NCBI RefSeq assembly: GCF_000735435.1
Contig: NZ_JMPP01000030.1
Span: 29,864 to 93,863 of the forward strand
DNA length: 64,000 nucleotides
Direction: 5' to 3'
Origin: Klebsiella planticola ATCC 33531
GTDB lineage: Bacteria; Pseudomonadota; Gammaproteobacteria; Enterobacterales; Enterobacteriaceae
In this document: positions 9,725-18,286 of the stretch, piece by piece
Position numbering within the stretch: position 1 is the stretch's first letter
Layout: each line of letters opens with the position of its first letter
Notes under the pieces: generated by a model
What the model saw: only the letters and a program-made list of their open reading frames with translations
What the model was told of the DNA's origin: nothing
Databases searched by the model: none
Translations under genes and position numbers: made by a program

Positions 9725-10693
9725 TCACAGGTCGAGAACCAGAACCGGCGTTTTCGCCCGCGAACAGCACAGGGTAATCTGACTATTGCTGGCTTTTTCT
9801 TCCGCCGTCAGGACGCAATCCCGGTGTTCAGGAATGCCGTCGATAACGTCGGTAATGCAGGAGCCGCAGATCCCCTGTTCGCAGGAGAGCATAACCTCGA
9901 CTCTGGCGTGCAATAATACCTCGGCGATGGTTTGTTCCGGCGCAACCTGCAGGCGCTGGCCGCTTGATGCCAGCTCAATATAAAAACTGTTATTCTCCGC
10001 TTCATTATTCCGCTCGACCGGAGTAAAGCGCTCAAAAAAGAATTGCGCGGCCTGCCAGCCATATATTGGCATCGTATCCTGTAGCCGCTGAATAAAGCCG
10101 TCCGGGCCGCAGGCAATCACCGCAGTATCGATTTCCGCCGCGGTTAAACAGGCGGGGATCTCCCGGCGCAAAGAGTCGCCCTCGTCGCTGCAATGGATAA
10201 CGACATTTCCCGCCGCAGAGAGCTGCTCCAGCCGCGCGGCAAAGGCCACGTGCCGCGCGGTGGCGACATAATAATGAATTTCAAAATCAAGCTGTTGCCG
10301 TGCTATCTCTTCCGCCATTGCCAGCAGCGGGGTCATGCCGATACCGCCGGCCAGCAGCAGGTAGCGCCTGGCCGCCGGCAGCGGAAAATGGTTGCGCGGG
10401 CGGGAGATGGAGAGTCGGTCGCCGGGTTTAAGCTCATGGTGCAGATAGCGGGAGCCGCCGGAGGAAACCGCGCCCAGCTTGACGCAAATTTCATAACTTT
10501 GCCGCTGGTCAGGCATCCCGCAGAGGGAATACTGCCGTGGGCCGATGCCGGGAATCATAATATCGATATGGGCACCCGCAGAATAGCCGGGGAATATTTT
10601 TCCGTCTTCGGGAATGAATTTTAATGACAGATTACCCAGCCCGTTTGGGCTTATTTCCTTGACCGATACAGGAATCAGATCGCCGTCTTTCAT
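9725..10693 (-). CDS. VanB/PDR-type ferredoxin-NAD(P)H reductase
   Basis: Electron-transfer flavo-iron-sulfur protein of 322 aa: FMN/FAD-binding barrel (RQYSLCGMPDQ), NAD-binding domain (LLLAGGIGMTPLLAMAEEI, ACGPDGFIQRL) and a C-terminal plant-type 2Fe-2S domain (CEQGICGSCITDV, then RDCVL). Such reductases normally feed a Rieske oxygenase, as in VanAB or HpxDE, but no Rieske gene lies in the window. ATG 10691-10693 follows AAAGG; the in-frame upstream ATG has none. First gene of the minus operon, divergent from the LysR gene. Confidence 0.88.
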   Translation of the reverse strand: MKDGDLIPVSVKEISPNGLGNLSLKFIPEDGKIFPGYSAGAHIDIMIPGIGPRQYSLCGMPDQRQSYEICVKLGAVSSGGSRYLHHELKPGDRLSISRPRNHFPLPAARRYLLLAGGIGMTPLLAMAEEIARQQLDFEIHYYVATARHVAFAARLEQLSAAGNVVIHCSDEGDSLRREIPACLTAAEIDTAVIACGPDGFIQRLQDTMPIYGWQAAQFFFERFTPVERNNEAENNSFYIELASSGQRLQVAPEQTIAEVLLHARVEVMLSCEQGICGSCITDVIDGIPEHRDCVLTAEEKASNSQITLCCSRAKTPVLVLDL

Positions 10694-10796
10694 TAACCTT
10701 TGCCCTCCCATATTAAGCTGTCAGCAGGGCGGCCTGAGTCAGCGAAGGGAGAAAACGCCCTGCGCCGTAGGCTGTCCGGTATGCGAGTTAATTGGT

Positions 10797-10810
10797 GAAA
10801 CGATTGTTTC
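10797..10810. promoter_or_regulatory. Candidate operator GAAAC-N4-GTTTC in divergent promoter
   Basis: Perfect dyad (arms 10797-10801 and 10806-10810) in the 208-bp region between the divergent reductase and LysR genes. LysR-type proteins usually bind such interrupted dyads between the genes they control. The link to this regulator is inferred only from position. Confidence 0.4.
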
Positions 10811-10901
10811 TCCGCTATGAATGCTACGGTATTGTGATAAAACTGTTGCGTCCAGAGCTTTGATTCGCACAACCCGTTGCAAAAAAGAGAGCACCCAGAC
10901 C

Positions 10902-11801
10902 ATGTTTGCATTCTCCCGTTTTCTGCTGTATTTCACCGAAGTGGCCCGCCAGGGGTCGTTTCGTAAAGCGTCAGAGGCGCTGCACGTCTCGGCGTCTTCC
11001 ATCGATCGTCAGATTTTGCGCGTCGAAAATGAGCTGGCGATGCCGCTATTCGAGCGCCATCCTACGGGGCTGCGCCTGACGGCCGCCGGGGAGCTGCTGC
11101 TGCATGCGGCAAATAACTGGAAAAAGGACTTTACCCGGGTGTGCGAGCAGCTGGATGACCTGCGCGGGCTGCGGCGCGGGCATGTGCGCATCGCCACTAT
11201 CGATGCCATTAACCGGCATTTCTTTTCGGCGATGCTGAAGGAGGTGCATAACCATTATCCCAACATTTCTTTTACATTAACCACCATGAACAATATCAAC
11301 ATCCAGCAGGCGCTGATCTCGGGCGAGGCGGATTTTGGTATCATGCTCAACCCCCAAAGTTCCCGTGAACTGCAGGTCCGGGCCTTTGCCGAAATGAATC
11401 TCGGGATCGTGGTGCCTAAGGGCCACCCGCTGGAAAGCCGTAGCGCCGTGCGGTTTAATCAGTGCATCGAGTACCCGTTTATCATTCCTTCCGCGCCGCT
11501 GATGATCGGCGAGCCGGTGGAGGCGCTGGTGAATATCAGCGGCAATGAGGTTAGGGAAGTGGCTGTTTCTAATAACATTCACATGATAAGAACCCTGATC
11601 AAAGAGCAGATGGGCATCGGTATTTTGTGTCGCCTGGATATTCTGGATGAGATTCAGTCCGGTCAGCTGGCGTTTATTCCGTTGACCGATCCGCAGCTTA
11701 AACCCTTCACCCTGGCGCTGTGCGTCTCCCCCGCCCGGCAGCTGTCGCTTGCCGCCTCCATGATGCTCAAGCAGCTGGAAATCCTCTTCAGCCAGATTTG
11801 A
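10902..11801 (+). CDS. LysR-type transcriptional regulator
   Basis: DNA-binding regulator of 299 aa. N-terminal winged helix: FLLYFTEVARQGSFRKASEA, LHVSASSIDRQILRVENEL, MPLFERHPTGLRLTAAGELL. The C-terminal periplasmic-binding-like effector domain includes RIATIDAINRHFFSAML and LGIVVPKGHPLES. ATG 10902 has AGAGAG upstream and begins directly at the HTH; the upstream 27 codons are not conserved. Divergent from the minus operon and 300 bp upstream of the plus operon, so it is the likely local regulator of both. A hairpin follows its stop. Confidence 0.92.
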   Translation: MFAFSRFLLYFTEVARQGSFRKASEALHVSASSIDRQILRVENELAMPLFERHPTGLRLTAAGELLLHAANNWKKDFTRVCEQLDDLRGLRRGHVRIATIDAINRHFFSAMLKEVHNHYPNISFTLTTMNNINIQQALISGEADFGIMLNPQSSRELQVRAFAEMNLGIVVPKGHPLESRSAVRFNQCIEYPFIIPSAPLMIGEPVEALVNISGNEVREVAVSNNIHMIRTLIKEQMGIGILCRLDILDEIQSGQLAFIPLTDPQLKPFTLALCVSPARQLSLAASMMLKQLEILFSQI

Positions 11802-11826
11802 CCCGCAGGCACTAAAACATTCCACG

Positions 11827-11847
11827 AACGCACCATTATGGTGCGTT
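11827..11847. promoter_or_regulatory. NtrC-like palindrome / possible lysR terminator hairpin
   Basis: AACGCACCA-TTA-TGGTGCGTT is a perfect dyad. The core GCACCA-N3-TGGTGC matches the NtrC enhancer consensus as I know it. It lies ~95 bp upstream of the sigma-54-like element at 11942. It also sits 25 bp after the LysR stop and is followed by a few Ts (TTTG), so a terminator, or a dual role, is possible. Confidence 0.5.
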
Positions 11848-11941
11848 TTGTGTGTTAGTGAATCAAAGGTTGCATGAGAGGGCGTCGCCGACGACGCGCG
11901 ATTCTGGCGGGGCGCCGGGGATGAGGTATGCCGATCGCCCC

Positions 11942-11957
11942 TGGCACAGTTTTTGTA
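11942..11957 (+). promoter_or_regulatory. Candidate sigma-54 promoter (-24/-12)
   Basis: TGGCAC-AGTTT-TTGTA matches the sigma-54 consensus TGGCAC-N5-TTGCA/T with one mismatch (T for C in the -12 element). It lies ~145 bp upstream of the binding-protein ATG at 12104, with the NtrC-like dyad at usual enhancer distance. This would place the downstream binding-protein/deaminase/dioxygenase operon under nitrogen limitation control. Confidence 0.55.
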
Positions 11958-12103
11958 TAACTGAACATGAGTATAAGCGGTCAGTGCGGTTTATCCGTAC
12001 GGGACATTGCTCAGTAACCATTTCGCGGTTCAATGTTGACCGGGGTGGGAGGCTGAGCCGTTGTCCGCTCGTCCTCTTTCCCGGCGTTATGAGGAGAGGG
12101 GCA

Positions 12104-13093
12104 ATGAAAATACGTTCACGCATTCCCTGGGGCTACCGTGTGCTGGGCCTGGTTGCCCTGAGCGGTCTGTCTCTGGCCGTTCAGGCCGAGGATAAAATTG
12201 TTCTGCTGACCTCCTGGTACGCCCAGGCGGAGCAGGGCGGCTATTATCAGGCCCAGGCAACGGGGATCTACAAAAAATATGGTCTGGATGTCGACATTCG
12301 CTCCGGCGGCCCCCAGGTTAACGGCATGCAGCTGCTGTTATCAAAACGGGCTGACGTCATTATCGGCTACGATCTGCAGCTGCTGGAAGGCATTCAGCGG
12401 GGATTCCAGGCCAAAGCCATTGCCGCCCCCTTTCAGTATGATCCCCAGGGGCTGCTGACCCACGCCGATGTTAGCTCGCTGGAGGGGCTGAAAGGGAAAA
12501 CCATTCTGGTCTCCAGCTCCGGCCAGGCGACGTGGTGGCCGTGGCTGAAGGGGCACTATCAACTGAATGATGCCCAGGCCCGACCCTACACCTTCAATAT
12601 TCAACCCTTTGTCGCGGATAACAACGTCGCCCAGCAGGCCTACGTCAGCTCCGAGGTTTTCCAGGTGCAAAAGGCGGGGGTGAAAGCGAACTTCTTCCTG
12701 TTTTCCGAACACGGCTATCCCCCCTACGGCGGCATTATGATTGCCCGCCCGGAAACCATCGCCGATCGCAAAGCGGCGATGGCGAAGTTTGTCCGCGCGT
12801 CGATGGAAGGCTGGGTGAGCTACCTGAACAATCCGGCCCCGGGAAATGCGTTGATTAAACAAGATAACCCCAAAATGACCGACGATCTGCTGGCCTGGGC
12901 CGTCACGCAAATCCGCCAGCATCACCTGATTGATGGCGGCGACGCCGCTACCGAGGGTTGGGGAACGATGACGGAAACGCGCTGGCGGAAGACCCGTGAT
13001 TTTATGGTCAGCGCCAACCTGCTGGATGCCGCGACCGACTGGAAGCAGGCCTATACCACTGAGTTTGTGCAGGCTATGCAGGTTAAACCCTGA
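12104..13093 (+). CDS. ABC transporter substrate-binding protein, paralogue (NMT1-like)
   Basis: Periplasmic binding protein of 329 aa. Signal peptide ends near LSLAVQAEDK; mature start IVLLTSWYAQAEQGGYYQAQ is closely similar to the protein at 6098-7081, as are ARPYTFNIQPFVADNNVAQQ and GYPPYGG. ATG 12104 follows GAGGAGAGG; the 84 upstream in-frame codons cover the promoter region and are not coding. No permease or ATPase lies on this strand, so it probably docks on the SsuBC-like pair at 4.5-6.1 kb. First gene of a three-gene operon with the deaminase and dioxygenase. Confidence 0.92.
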   Translation: MKIRSRIPWGYRVLGLVALSGLSLAVQAEDKIVLLTSWYAQAEQGGYYQAQATGIYKKYGLDVDIRSGGPQVNGMQLLLSKRADVIIGYDLQLLEGIQRGFQAKAIAAPFQYDPQGLLTHADVSSLEGLKGKTILVSSSGQATWWPWLKGHYQLNDAQARPYTFNIQPFVADNNVAQQAYVSSEVFQVQKAGVKANFFLFSEHGYPPYGGIMIARPETIADRKAAMAKFVRASMEGWVSYLNNPAPGNALIKQDNPKMTDDLLAWAVTQIRQHHLIDGGDAATEGWGTMTETRWRKTRDFMVSANLLDAATDWKQAYTTEFVQAMQVKP

Positions 13094-13104
13094 GGAGCGA
13101 CGCC

Positions 13105-14523
13105 ATGTCATTATTGATTAAAAACGCGCATGCCATCCTCAGCGGTCTCCCGGGGGACGCTGCGCGGCTGGCCGGGCCGGATATCCGTATCCGCGATGGC
13201 GTTATCGCCGCCATTGGTTCGCTGGCGGCGCTGCCGGAGGAGCGGCAGATCGATGCCCGGGACTGCGTGGTCTATCCGGCATGGGTGAATACGCATCACC
13301 ATCTTTTTCAGTCGCTGTTAAAGGGGGAACCTCAGGGGCTGAATCAGAGCCTGACGGCATGGCTGAGCGCCACGCCATACCGTTTTCGCGCCGCGTTCGA
13401 TGAGCACACTTTTCGTCTGGCGGTGCGCATCGGGCTGGTGGAGCTGCTGCGATCGGGCTGCGCCACCGTCGCGGATCACAACTATTTATACTGGCCCGAT
13501 ATGCCCTTCGATACCTCGGAGATTGTGTTTAGCGAGGGCGAGGCGCTGGGCATGCGCATTGTTCTGTGTCGCGGAGGCGCTACCCAGGGGCGGGCCGTTG
13601 AGCGGGATCTGCCGGTCGCGCTGCGTCCCGAAACCTTCGATGGCTATATGGCGGATATTGAACGGTTGGTCAAACGCTATCACCACCCTGGCGCCGGCTC
13701 CCTGCGGCGGGTGGTGATGGCGCCCACCACCGTGCTGCATTCGGCGCCGGGCGCCCAGCTGCGGGAGATGGCCAAACTGGCTCGTCACCTGGGCATTCGG
13801 CTGCACAGCCATCTGTCGGAAACCGTGGATTATCTGGATGCCGCGCGGGAGAAGTTTGCCATGACGCCGGTTCAGTTCTGCGCCGAGCATGACTGGCTGG
13901 GGAATGACGTGTGGTTTGCGCATCTGGTGAAGCTGCTGCCGGAAGAGATCGCGCTGCTTGGGCAAACCGGCACCGGCATCGCCCATTGTCCGCAAAGCAA
14001 CGGGCGGCTGGGAAGCGGGATTGCCGATCTGCTGGCGCTGGAAAAGGCCGGGGTGCCGGTATCGCTGGGGGTGGACGGCGCCGCCTCCAATGAAGCGGCG
14101 GATATGCAAAGCGAGGCCCACGCCGCGTGGTTGCTGCAGCGGGCGCGTAAAGGCATGCAGGCGCAGCCGCGCTACGCCGGCGGCACCTTTGAGGGCGGCG
14201 CCGACGCCGCCACGGTCGAGGATGTGGTGCGCTGGGGAAGCGCAGGCGGCGCGCGCATCCTCGGCTTGCCGCAGTGCGGCGCTATCAGCGTCGGGATGCA
14301 GGCGGATTTAGCGATTTATCGCCTCGACGATCCGCGCTACTTCGGGCTGCACGATATCGCGATTGGCCCGGTGGCCTGCGGCGGTCGGGCCTCGCTGAAA
14401 GCGTTGCTGCTCAATGGGCGGCCGATCGTTGAGGAAGATGTGATTCCCGGTCTGGATCTTGAGGCCATGCGCCGCGACGCGCTGGCGGCGGTACGAACCC
14501 TACAACAGCGTGCGGCTGTTTAA
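13105..14523 (+). CDS. 8-oxoguanine-deaminase/AtzB-like amidohydrolase
   Basis: Amidohydrolase-superfamily (COG0402-type) deaminase of 472 aa. Metal and active-site motifs: VNTHHHLFQSLLKG (HxH), GIRLHSHLSETVDY, FAHLVKL with GIAHCPQSNGRLGSG, and LGVDGAASNEAADM (metal Asp). The NTHHHLFQ start and the later SNEA loop are those of 8-oxoguanine and hydroxyatrazine/N-alkyl-triazine hydrolases. It would hydrolytically remove an exocyclic amine from a purine, pyrimidine or triazine ring. It follows the binding protein by 11 bp with AGGAGCGACGCC before the ATG, and precedes the dioxygenase by 21 bp. The family call is firm; the substrate is inferred. Confidence 0.88.
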   Translation: MSLLIKNAHAILSGLPGDAARLAGPDIRIRDGVIAAIGSLAALPEERQIDARDCVVYPAWVNTHHHLFQSLLKGEPQGLNQSLTAWLSATPYRFRAAFDEHTFRLAVRIGLVELLRSGCATVADHNYLYWPDMPFDTSEIVFSEGEALGMRIVLCRGGATQGRAVERDLPVALRPETFDGYMADIERLVKRYHHPGAGSLRRVVMAPTTVLHSAPGAQLREMAKLARHLGIRLHSHLSETVDYLDAAREKFAMTPVQFCAEHDWLGNDVWFAHLVKLLPEEIALLGQTGTGIAHCPQSNGRLGSGIADLLALEKAGVPVSLGVDGAASNEAADMQSEAHAAWLLQRARKGMQAQPRYAGGTFEGGADAATVEDVVRWGSAGGARILGLPQCGAISVGMQADLAIYRLDDPRYFGLHDIAIGPVACGGRASLKALLLNGRPIVEEDVIPGLDLEAMRRDALAAVRTLQQRAAV

Positions 14524-14544
14524 ACCCAATACAGGACAATCATA

Positions 14545-15534
14545 ATGACGCAATCCATTCAGAATCAGGGCTATGCATTACAGGAACTGGAGAAAGAAGC
14601 GCTGATGGGCGCGCCGGGGGAAGAGACGTTTACCCGCGAAGTCCGCTGCATCGATCTCGCAAATTTTGAGGAAAGGAAAAGTGAGATTGCCGATCAGCTA
14701 TGGGAGGCGGCAGTGGAGATTGGCTTCTTCCAGGTTAGCCACCACGGTATTCCGCTGGCGGATATCCGCCAGGCGTTCAGCATGACCGAGGCGTTTTTCG
14801 CCCTGCCCGATGAGGTGAAGGGGCAGTATCCGTTGGCCCGCAATGCCGGGTGGGAAAGCAAGGCGCAGGTCCGGCCGTCGACGAAGACGCCGGATCAAAA
14901 AGAGTCGTACCAGATCACCCGTCCGCTGATGGCGGGGCTATGGCCCAGCGACCAGCAGCTGCCGGCGTTCAAAAAGACGATGCTGGAGTTTGAATCGCGG
15001 TGCTGGCAGCTGGGGATGAAGCTGCTGTCCTGCTTTGCCTTAAAGCTGGGGTTTACGGAGTCGTTTTTTACCACCGCTCACGATCCGGATCGTGAAACCT
15101 ACCAGAGCACATTGCGCATGCTGCACTACTACGCCAGCCACCAGGCGCAGCAGGGGATGTGGCGCGCCGGCGCCCATACGGATTTTGACTGTCTGACGCT
15201 GTTATTCCAGCGCCCGGGGCAGGGCGGGCTGCAGGTGTGTCCGGGTAAGGACCGCGAGAGCCAGCAGTGGACCAGCATTGAGCCGCGCGAGGAGGTGATC
15301 ACCTGCAATATCGGCGATATGCTGATGCGCTGGAGCGACGACCAGCTACCCTCTAACTTCCACCGGGTGAGAAGCCCGCTTGCCCATGAGTATCAGGGAC
15401 CGCGCTATAGCCTGGCGTTTTTCTGTCAGGCCAATAAGGATGTCGAGATCCTCGGGCCGCAGGCGAAATACCCGCCGATTACCGCGGAGGCCTATCTGCA
15501 GCAGCGTATTCAGGCCAATTTTGCCAAAGGATAG
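14545..15534 (+). CDS. Isopenicillin-N-synthase-like 2-oxoglutarate/Fe(II) dioxygenase
   Basis: Cytoplasmic non-haem iron oxygenase of 329 aa. N-terminal DIOX_N region: IDLANFEERKSEIADQLWEA and IGFFQVSHHGIP. Fe ligands are His211 and Asp213 (AGAHTDFDCLTLLF) and His273 (SNFHRVRSP); the 2-oxoglutarate-binding pair is Arg287/Ser289 (RYSLAFF). Bacterial members hydroxylate amino acids, nucleobases and small metabolites. Last gene of the plus operon, followed by a strong hairpin. It may hydroxylate the product of the upstream deaminase, but the substrate is unknown. Confidence 0.9.
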   Translation: MTQSIQNQGYALQELEKEALMGAPGEETFTREVRCIDLANFEERKSEIADQLWEAAVEIGFFQVSHHGIPLADIRQAFSMTEAFFALPDEVKGQYPLARNAGWESKAQVRPSTKTPDQKESYQITRPLMAGLWPSDQQLPAFKKTMLEFESRCWQLGMKLLSCFALKLGFTESFFTTAHDPDRETYQSTLRMLHYYASHQAQQGMWRAGAHTDFDCLTLLFQRPGQGGLQVCPGKDRESQQWTSIEPREEVITCNIGDMLMRWSDDQLPSNFHRVRSPLAHEYQGPRYSLAFFCQANKDVEILGPQAKYPPITAEAYLQQRIQANFAKG

Positions 15535-15567
15535 ACTTCCGCGACGGAGCTTCCCGAGCGGTCATCC

Positions 15568-15601
15568 TGTAAAAGTCCACGCCACGGCGTGGGCTTTTAC
15601 A
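15568..15601 (+). terminator. Terminator hairpin after the dioxygenase gene
   Basis: TGTAAAAG-t-CCACGCC, loop ac, then GGCGTGG-g-CTTTTACA: nearly perfect 16-pair stem 34 bp after the stop, with A- and T-rich outer stem pairs that could serve both strands. Confidence 0.75.
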
Positions 15602-15738
15602 GCCATCGATAACGGATATTGGCCAAAGAACAATTTCGTAGCGCTGTTTAATTTAATCGTCTGAACAGGAGCCGGTTAGCGAGCACCTCTGTTTATTTGC
15701 ACTTGGTTGTGCCCGGGTTATATTATCGCTCGCCGAGG

Positions 15739-15791
15739 AATGTTAATTAATATAATAAAAACAGAAGCAATATAATCACCGCATTAACATT
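15739..15791. promoter_or_regulatory. AT-rich promoter region with AATGTTAAT / ATTAACATT dyad
   Basis: The 288 bp between the dioxygenase terminator and the sensor kinase are strongly AT-rich. They carry an inverted pair of 9-mers (15739-15747 and 15783-15791, 35 bp apart), a candidate operator for the two-component operon. No -35/-10 pair stands out. Confidence 0.35.
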
Positions 15792-15814
15792 TCTCATACA
15801 ACTCATTTTTTGTT

Positions 15815-15830
15815 TGTGAGCGGTTTCATT
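15815..15830. promoter_or_regulatory. Candidate CRP site upstream of the sensor kinase
   Basis: TGTGA-GCGGTT-TCATT resembles TGTGA-N6-TCACA (first half perfect, second half three of five). It is centred ~70 bp before the ATG. CRP control would fit the catabolite repression known for pdu-type loci; this is inference from one imperfect site. Confidence 0.35.
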
Positions 15831-15889
15831 ATTTTAAAACCCTAAATAGGGTATGGTTTAGCAGCATTTGACCTGACGTGGTGGATATC

Positions 15890-17131
15890 ATGAAAAATAA
15901 ATACAAATTACACGAATTTCTTGATGTTGACCGGTTGCAAACGCTGCAGGACAATTTTAGTCAATCGATGATGATTGCGCTGGTGGTGGTCGATCAGGAC
16001 GGTATTCCGGTCACCCAGGCGAGCGGTTTTTCTGATTTTTGCGCCCGATCAAGAATGAATGCCACCCTTGCCCGCCACTGCTATGACAGCGATAGCGCCG
16101 GAGGACGGGCGGCAATGCTCGCCGGCGAGCCGGTGGTTTATCGCTGTTACTGTGGTTTTGTCGAATTTGCGGTACCCATTATGATTAATGGTCATTACCT
16201 CGGCGCGTTTATTTCGGGACAGGTCAAAGTCGAAGCGGAGAAAGAGCAAACGATTCCCTATATCCTCGACAATAATCATCTGTGGCAAGAAAATCCCTGG
16301 CTGATTAATCTGCATGAAAATACGCCGCGCATGCCCTACGACCGCTTTGAATCGACGGCCTACACGCTGCTGCACGTTGCCTCATATCTGGTCGAGCAGG
16401 CCCATGCCAACAACATCCAGCGTGAGCTGCGGCAAAAAGAGCAGGAGCTCACCGGCGAACTGCGTAAACGCGTGGAGATCGAACGTTCATTACATGAGGC
16501 CGAGTTTAAGGCGCTTTCTTACCAGATTAACCCCCACTTTTTGTTTAACGTGCTGAATACGATCGGTCGGCTGGCGTTTCTTGAAGATGCCAGCCGTACG
16601 GAAACAATGGTGCATGACTTTTCCGATATGATGCGTTATTTGTTGCGCAAAAATAACAATGGTCTGATTACCCTTGGCCGCGAAATGAATTATGTCAATT
16701 GCTATATGGCCATTCAAAAAGTCAGAATGAATGAGCGTTTTGACTATGTTTGCGATATTCCTGAAAAATATAATGAAACGGTTTGTCCTTTTTTAATTCT
16801 TCAGCCGCTGGTGGAGAACTTTTTTAATTATGTTGTCGAGCCGCGTGAAACCAAAAGTCACATAATTCTGCGGGCTACCGATGATGGTAAAGATGTGATT
16901 ATCGAGATAGCCGATAACGGAGATGGTATTTCACCCGAGGATATTGAACATATTCTCTCTGGCAACCAGAATCGACAGAAAGGCGGGATCGGCATTAATA
17001 ATATCAACAATCGCCTGCAGCTGTTATTTGGTGAAAACTATGGTTTGCAGATCGCCAGTCCCCATAAGCCGATGCTCGGCACCACGGTAAAACTGCGGTT
17101 CCCGATGGCGCCCGCTGAGTCTGGAGTGTGA
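15890..17131 (+). CDS. PocR-domain sensor histidine kinase
   Basis: Sensor kinase of 413 aa without obvious transmembrane segments. Residues ~7-165 form a PocR-type sensory domain ([66 protein letters not shown]), which in PocR is thought to sense diol-type ligands. A short coiled coil leads to a LytS-type kinase domain ([20 protein letters not shown], phospho-His in NPHF) and a HATPase with [11 protein letters not shown] and [15 protein letters not shown] 15890 was preferred over upstream GTGs. It overlaps the response regulator region and probably senses 1,2-propanediol or glycerol for the microcompartment operon. Confidence 0.9.
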   Translation: MKNKYKLHEFLDVDRLQTLQDNFSQSMMIALVVVDQDGIPVTQASGFSDFCARSRMNATLARHCYDSDSAGGRAAMLAGEPVVYRCYCGFVEFAVPIMINGHYLGAFISGQVKVEAEKEQTIPYILDNNHLWQENPWLINLHENTPRMPYDRFESTAYTLLHVASYLVEQAHANNIQRELRQKEQELTGELRKRVEIERSLHEAEFKALSYQINPHFLFNVLNTIGRLAFLEDASRTETMVHDFSDMMRYLLRKNNNGLITLGREMNYVNCYMAIQKVRMNERFDYVCDIPEKYNETVCPFLILQPLVENFFNYVVEPRETKSHIILRATDDGKDVIIEIADNGDGISPEDIEHILSGNQNRQKGGIGINNINNRLQLLFGENYGLQIASPHKPMLGTTVKLRFPMAPAESGV

Positions 17132-17133
17132 GA

Positions 17134-18186
17134 ATGTATAACATTGTTATTGTCGAAGATGAGTATATTGAGTCGGAATCGCTCAAGCGGATTGTCTCTC
17201 GCTGCGTGGAGAACTCTGTCATTCATGAGGCGTCGACCGGGAAAAAGGCGATTCAGCTTATCGATGAACTTAATCAAATCGATATGATGCTGGTGGATAT
17301 CAACATTCCGCTCCCCAATGGCAATCAGGTTATTGAGTATCTCAAGTCGAAAAATACACAAACCAAAGTGATCGTCACCACGGCAAACGATGACTTTGAC
17401 ATTGTGCGTCATATGCTGAGCCTGAAAGTGGATGACTATCTGCTAAAACCGGTTAAGCAGAGTATTCTCAGCGATACGATCCGCAAAACCTTGCTGGTGG
17501 ATGAACAGGGGGCCGTCGCGACGCGGGAGCAGCGGCAGACGATAAGCGATCTGATGGGCGGCTGTGATTATCCCGGCTGGCACACCTGGTTGTTCGGTAT
17601 TCTTGATGCGGCCTGCGCGCAACCCATGTCTGATAACGATGGGGCGAAGAGGTTGACCGACGTGCTGGAATTGCTCCTGCAGCATCTTGCCGGGCTCAGC
17701 GATAAGTATATCCCGTGTCGGCAAAAAATTACCGATCTGATCCACAGCATTCATCAGCACGGTCTGGGCGTCGGCCGCTACTGGCCGGTGATGGTGGGGT
17801 TGTTCAATCTCAGCCACGCTATCTTTGAGCAGCTGTTTAAAAGCGCCAGCGGCAGCATGGATTTTGTCGCCAGAGCCCGTTTCCATATTGAAAAAAACCT
17901 GCTTAACAACATGACGCTGGATGATATCGCCGCGGAGGCTTTCGTCAGTCCGTGCTATCTGAGTCGGGCGTTTAAAAAGAGTACCGGCAGCGGATTCTCC
18001 AGTTACATTACCAGCCGAAAAATCAATATCGCCAGGTCTCTTTTGCAATACAGCGATCTAAAAGTGAATACCATTGCGCTGGAACTCTCCTGGCAGGATG
18101 CGAACTATTTTTGTCGGATCTTCAAGAAAGAGACCGGCATTGCGCCATCCGATTATCGCCGCCTCGCCTCGCCCGAAGCGGGCTGA
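17134..18186 (+). CDS. AraC-type response regulator
   Basis: Response regulator of 350 aa. The receiver domain begins YNIVIVEDEYIESESLKRI, with phospho-acceptor Asp in MMLVDINIPLPNG and Lys in DDYLLKPVKQ. The C-terminal ~100 aa form an AraC double HTH (MTLDDIAAEAFVSPCYLSRA, FKKSTGSGFSSYITSRKI, IALELSWQDANYFCRIFKK). GGAG lies eight bases before ATG 17134, just after the kinase stop, so the pair is coupled. It is the YesN-like partner of the PocR kinase and presumably activates the glycyl-radical microcompartment genes. Confidence 0.93.
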   Translation: MYNIVIVEDEYIESESLKRIVSRCVENSVIHEASTGKKAIQLIDELNQIDMMLVDINIPLPNGNQVIEYLKSKNTQTKVIVTTANDDFDIVRHMLSLKVDDYLLKPVKQSILSDTIRKTLLVDEQGAVATREQRQTISDLMGGCDYPGWHTWLFGILDAACAQPMSDNDGAKRLTDVLELLLQHLAGLSDKYIPCRQKITDLIHSIHQHGLGVGRYWPVMVGLFNLSHAIFEQLFKSASGSMDFVARARFHIEKNLLNNMTLDDIAAEAFVSPCYLSRAFKKSTGSGFSSYITSRKINIARSLLQYSDLKVNTIALELSWQDANYFCRIFKKETGIAPSDYRRLASPEAG

Positions 18187-18199
18187 TCGTCACCCGGTC

Positions 18200-18233
18200 T
18201 TTCTTGCGCTTACTCCGGCGTAAGCGCAAGAAA
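18200..18233. repeat. Perfect 14-bp inverted repeat between regulator and metK paralogue
   Basis: TTTCTTGCGCTTAC (18200-18213) and its exact complement (18220-18233) around a 6-base loop, 14 bp after the response regulator stop. No T tract follows, so it may be a terminator, attenuator or operator. Confidence 0.6.
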
Positions 18234-18286
18234 GTCCGCTATCCCGGCAAGATTGTTTACTCGTCGCCGCATCGCGCGCCGCTAAG

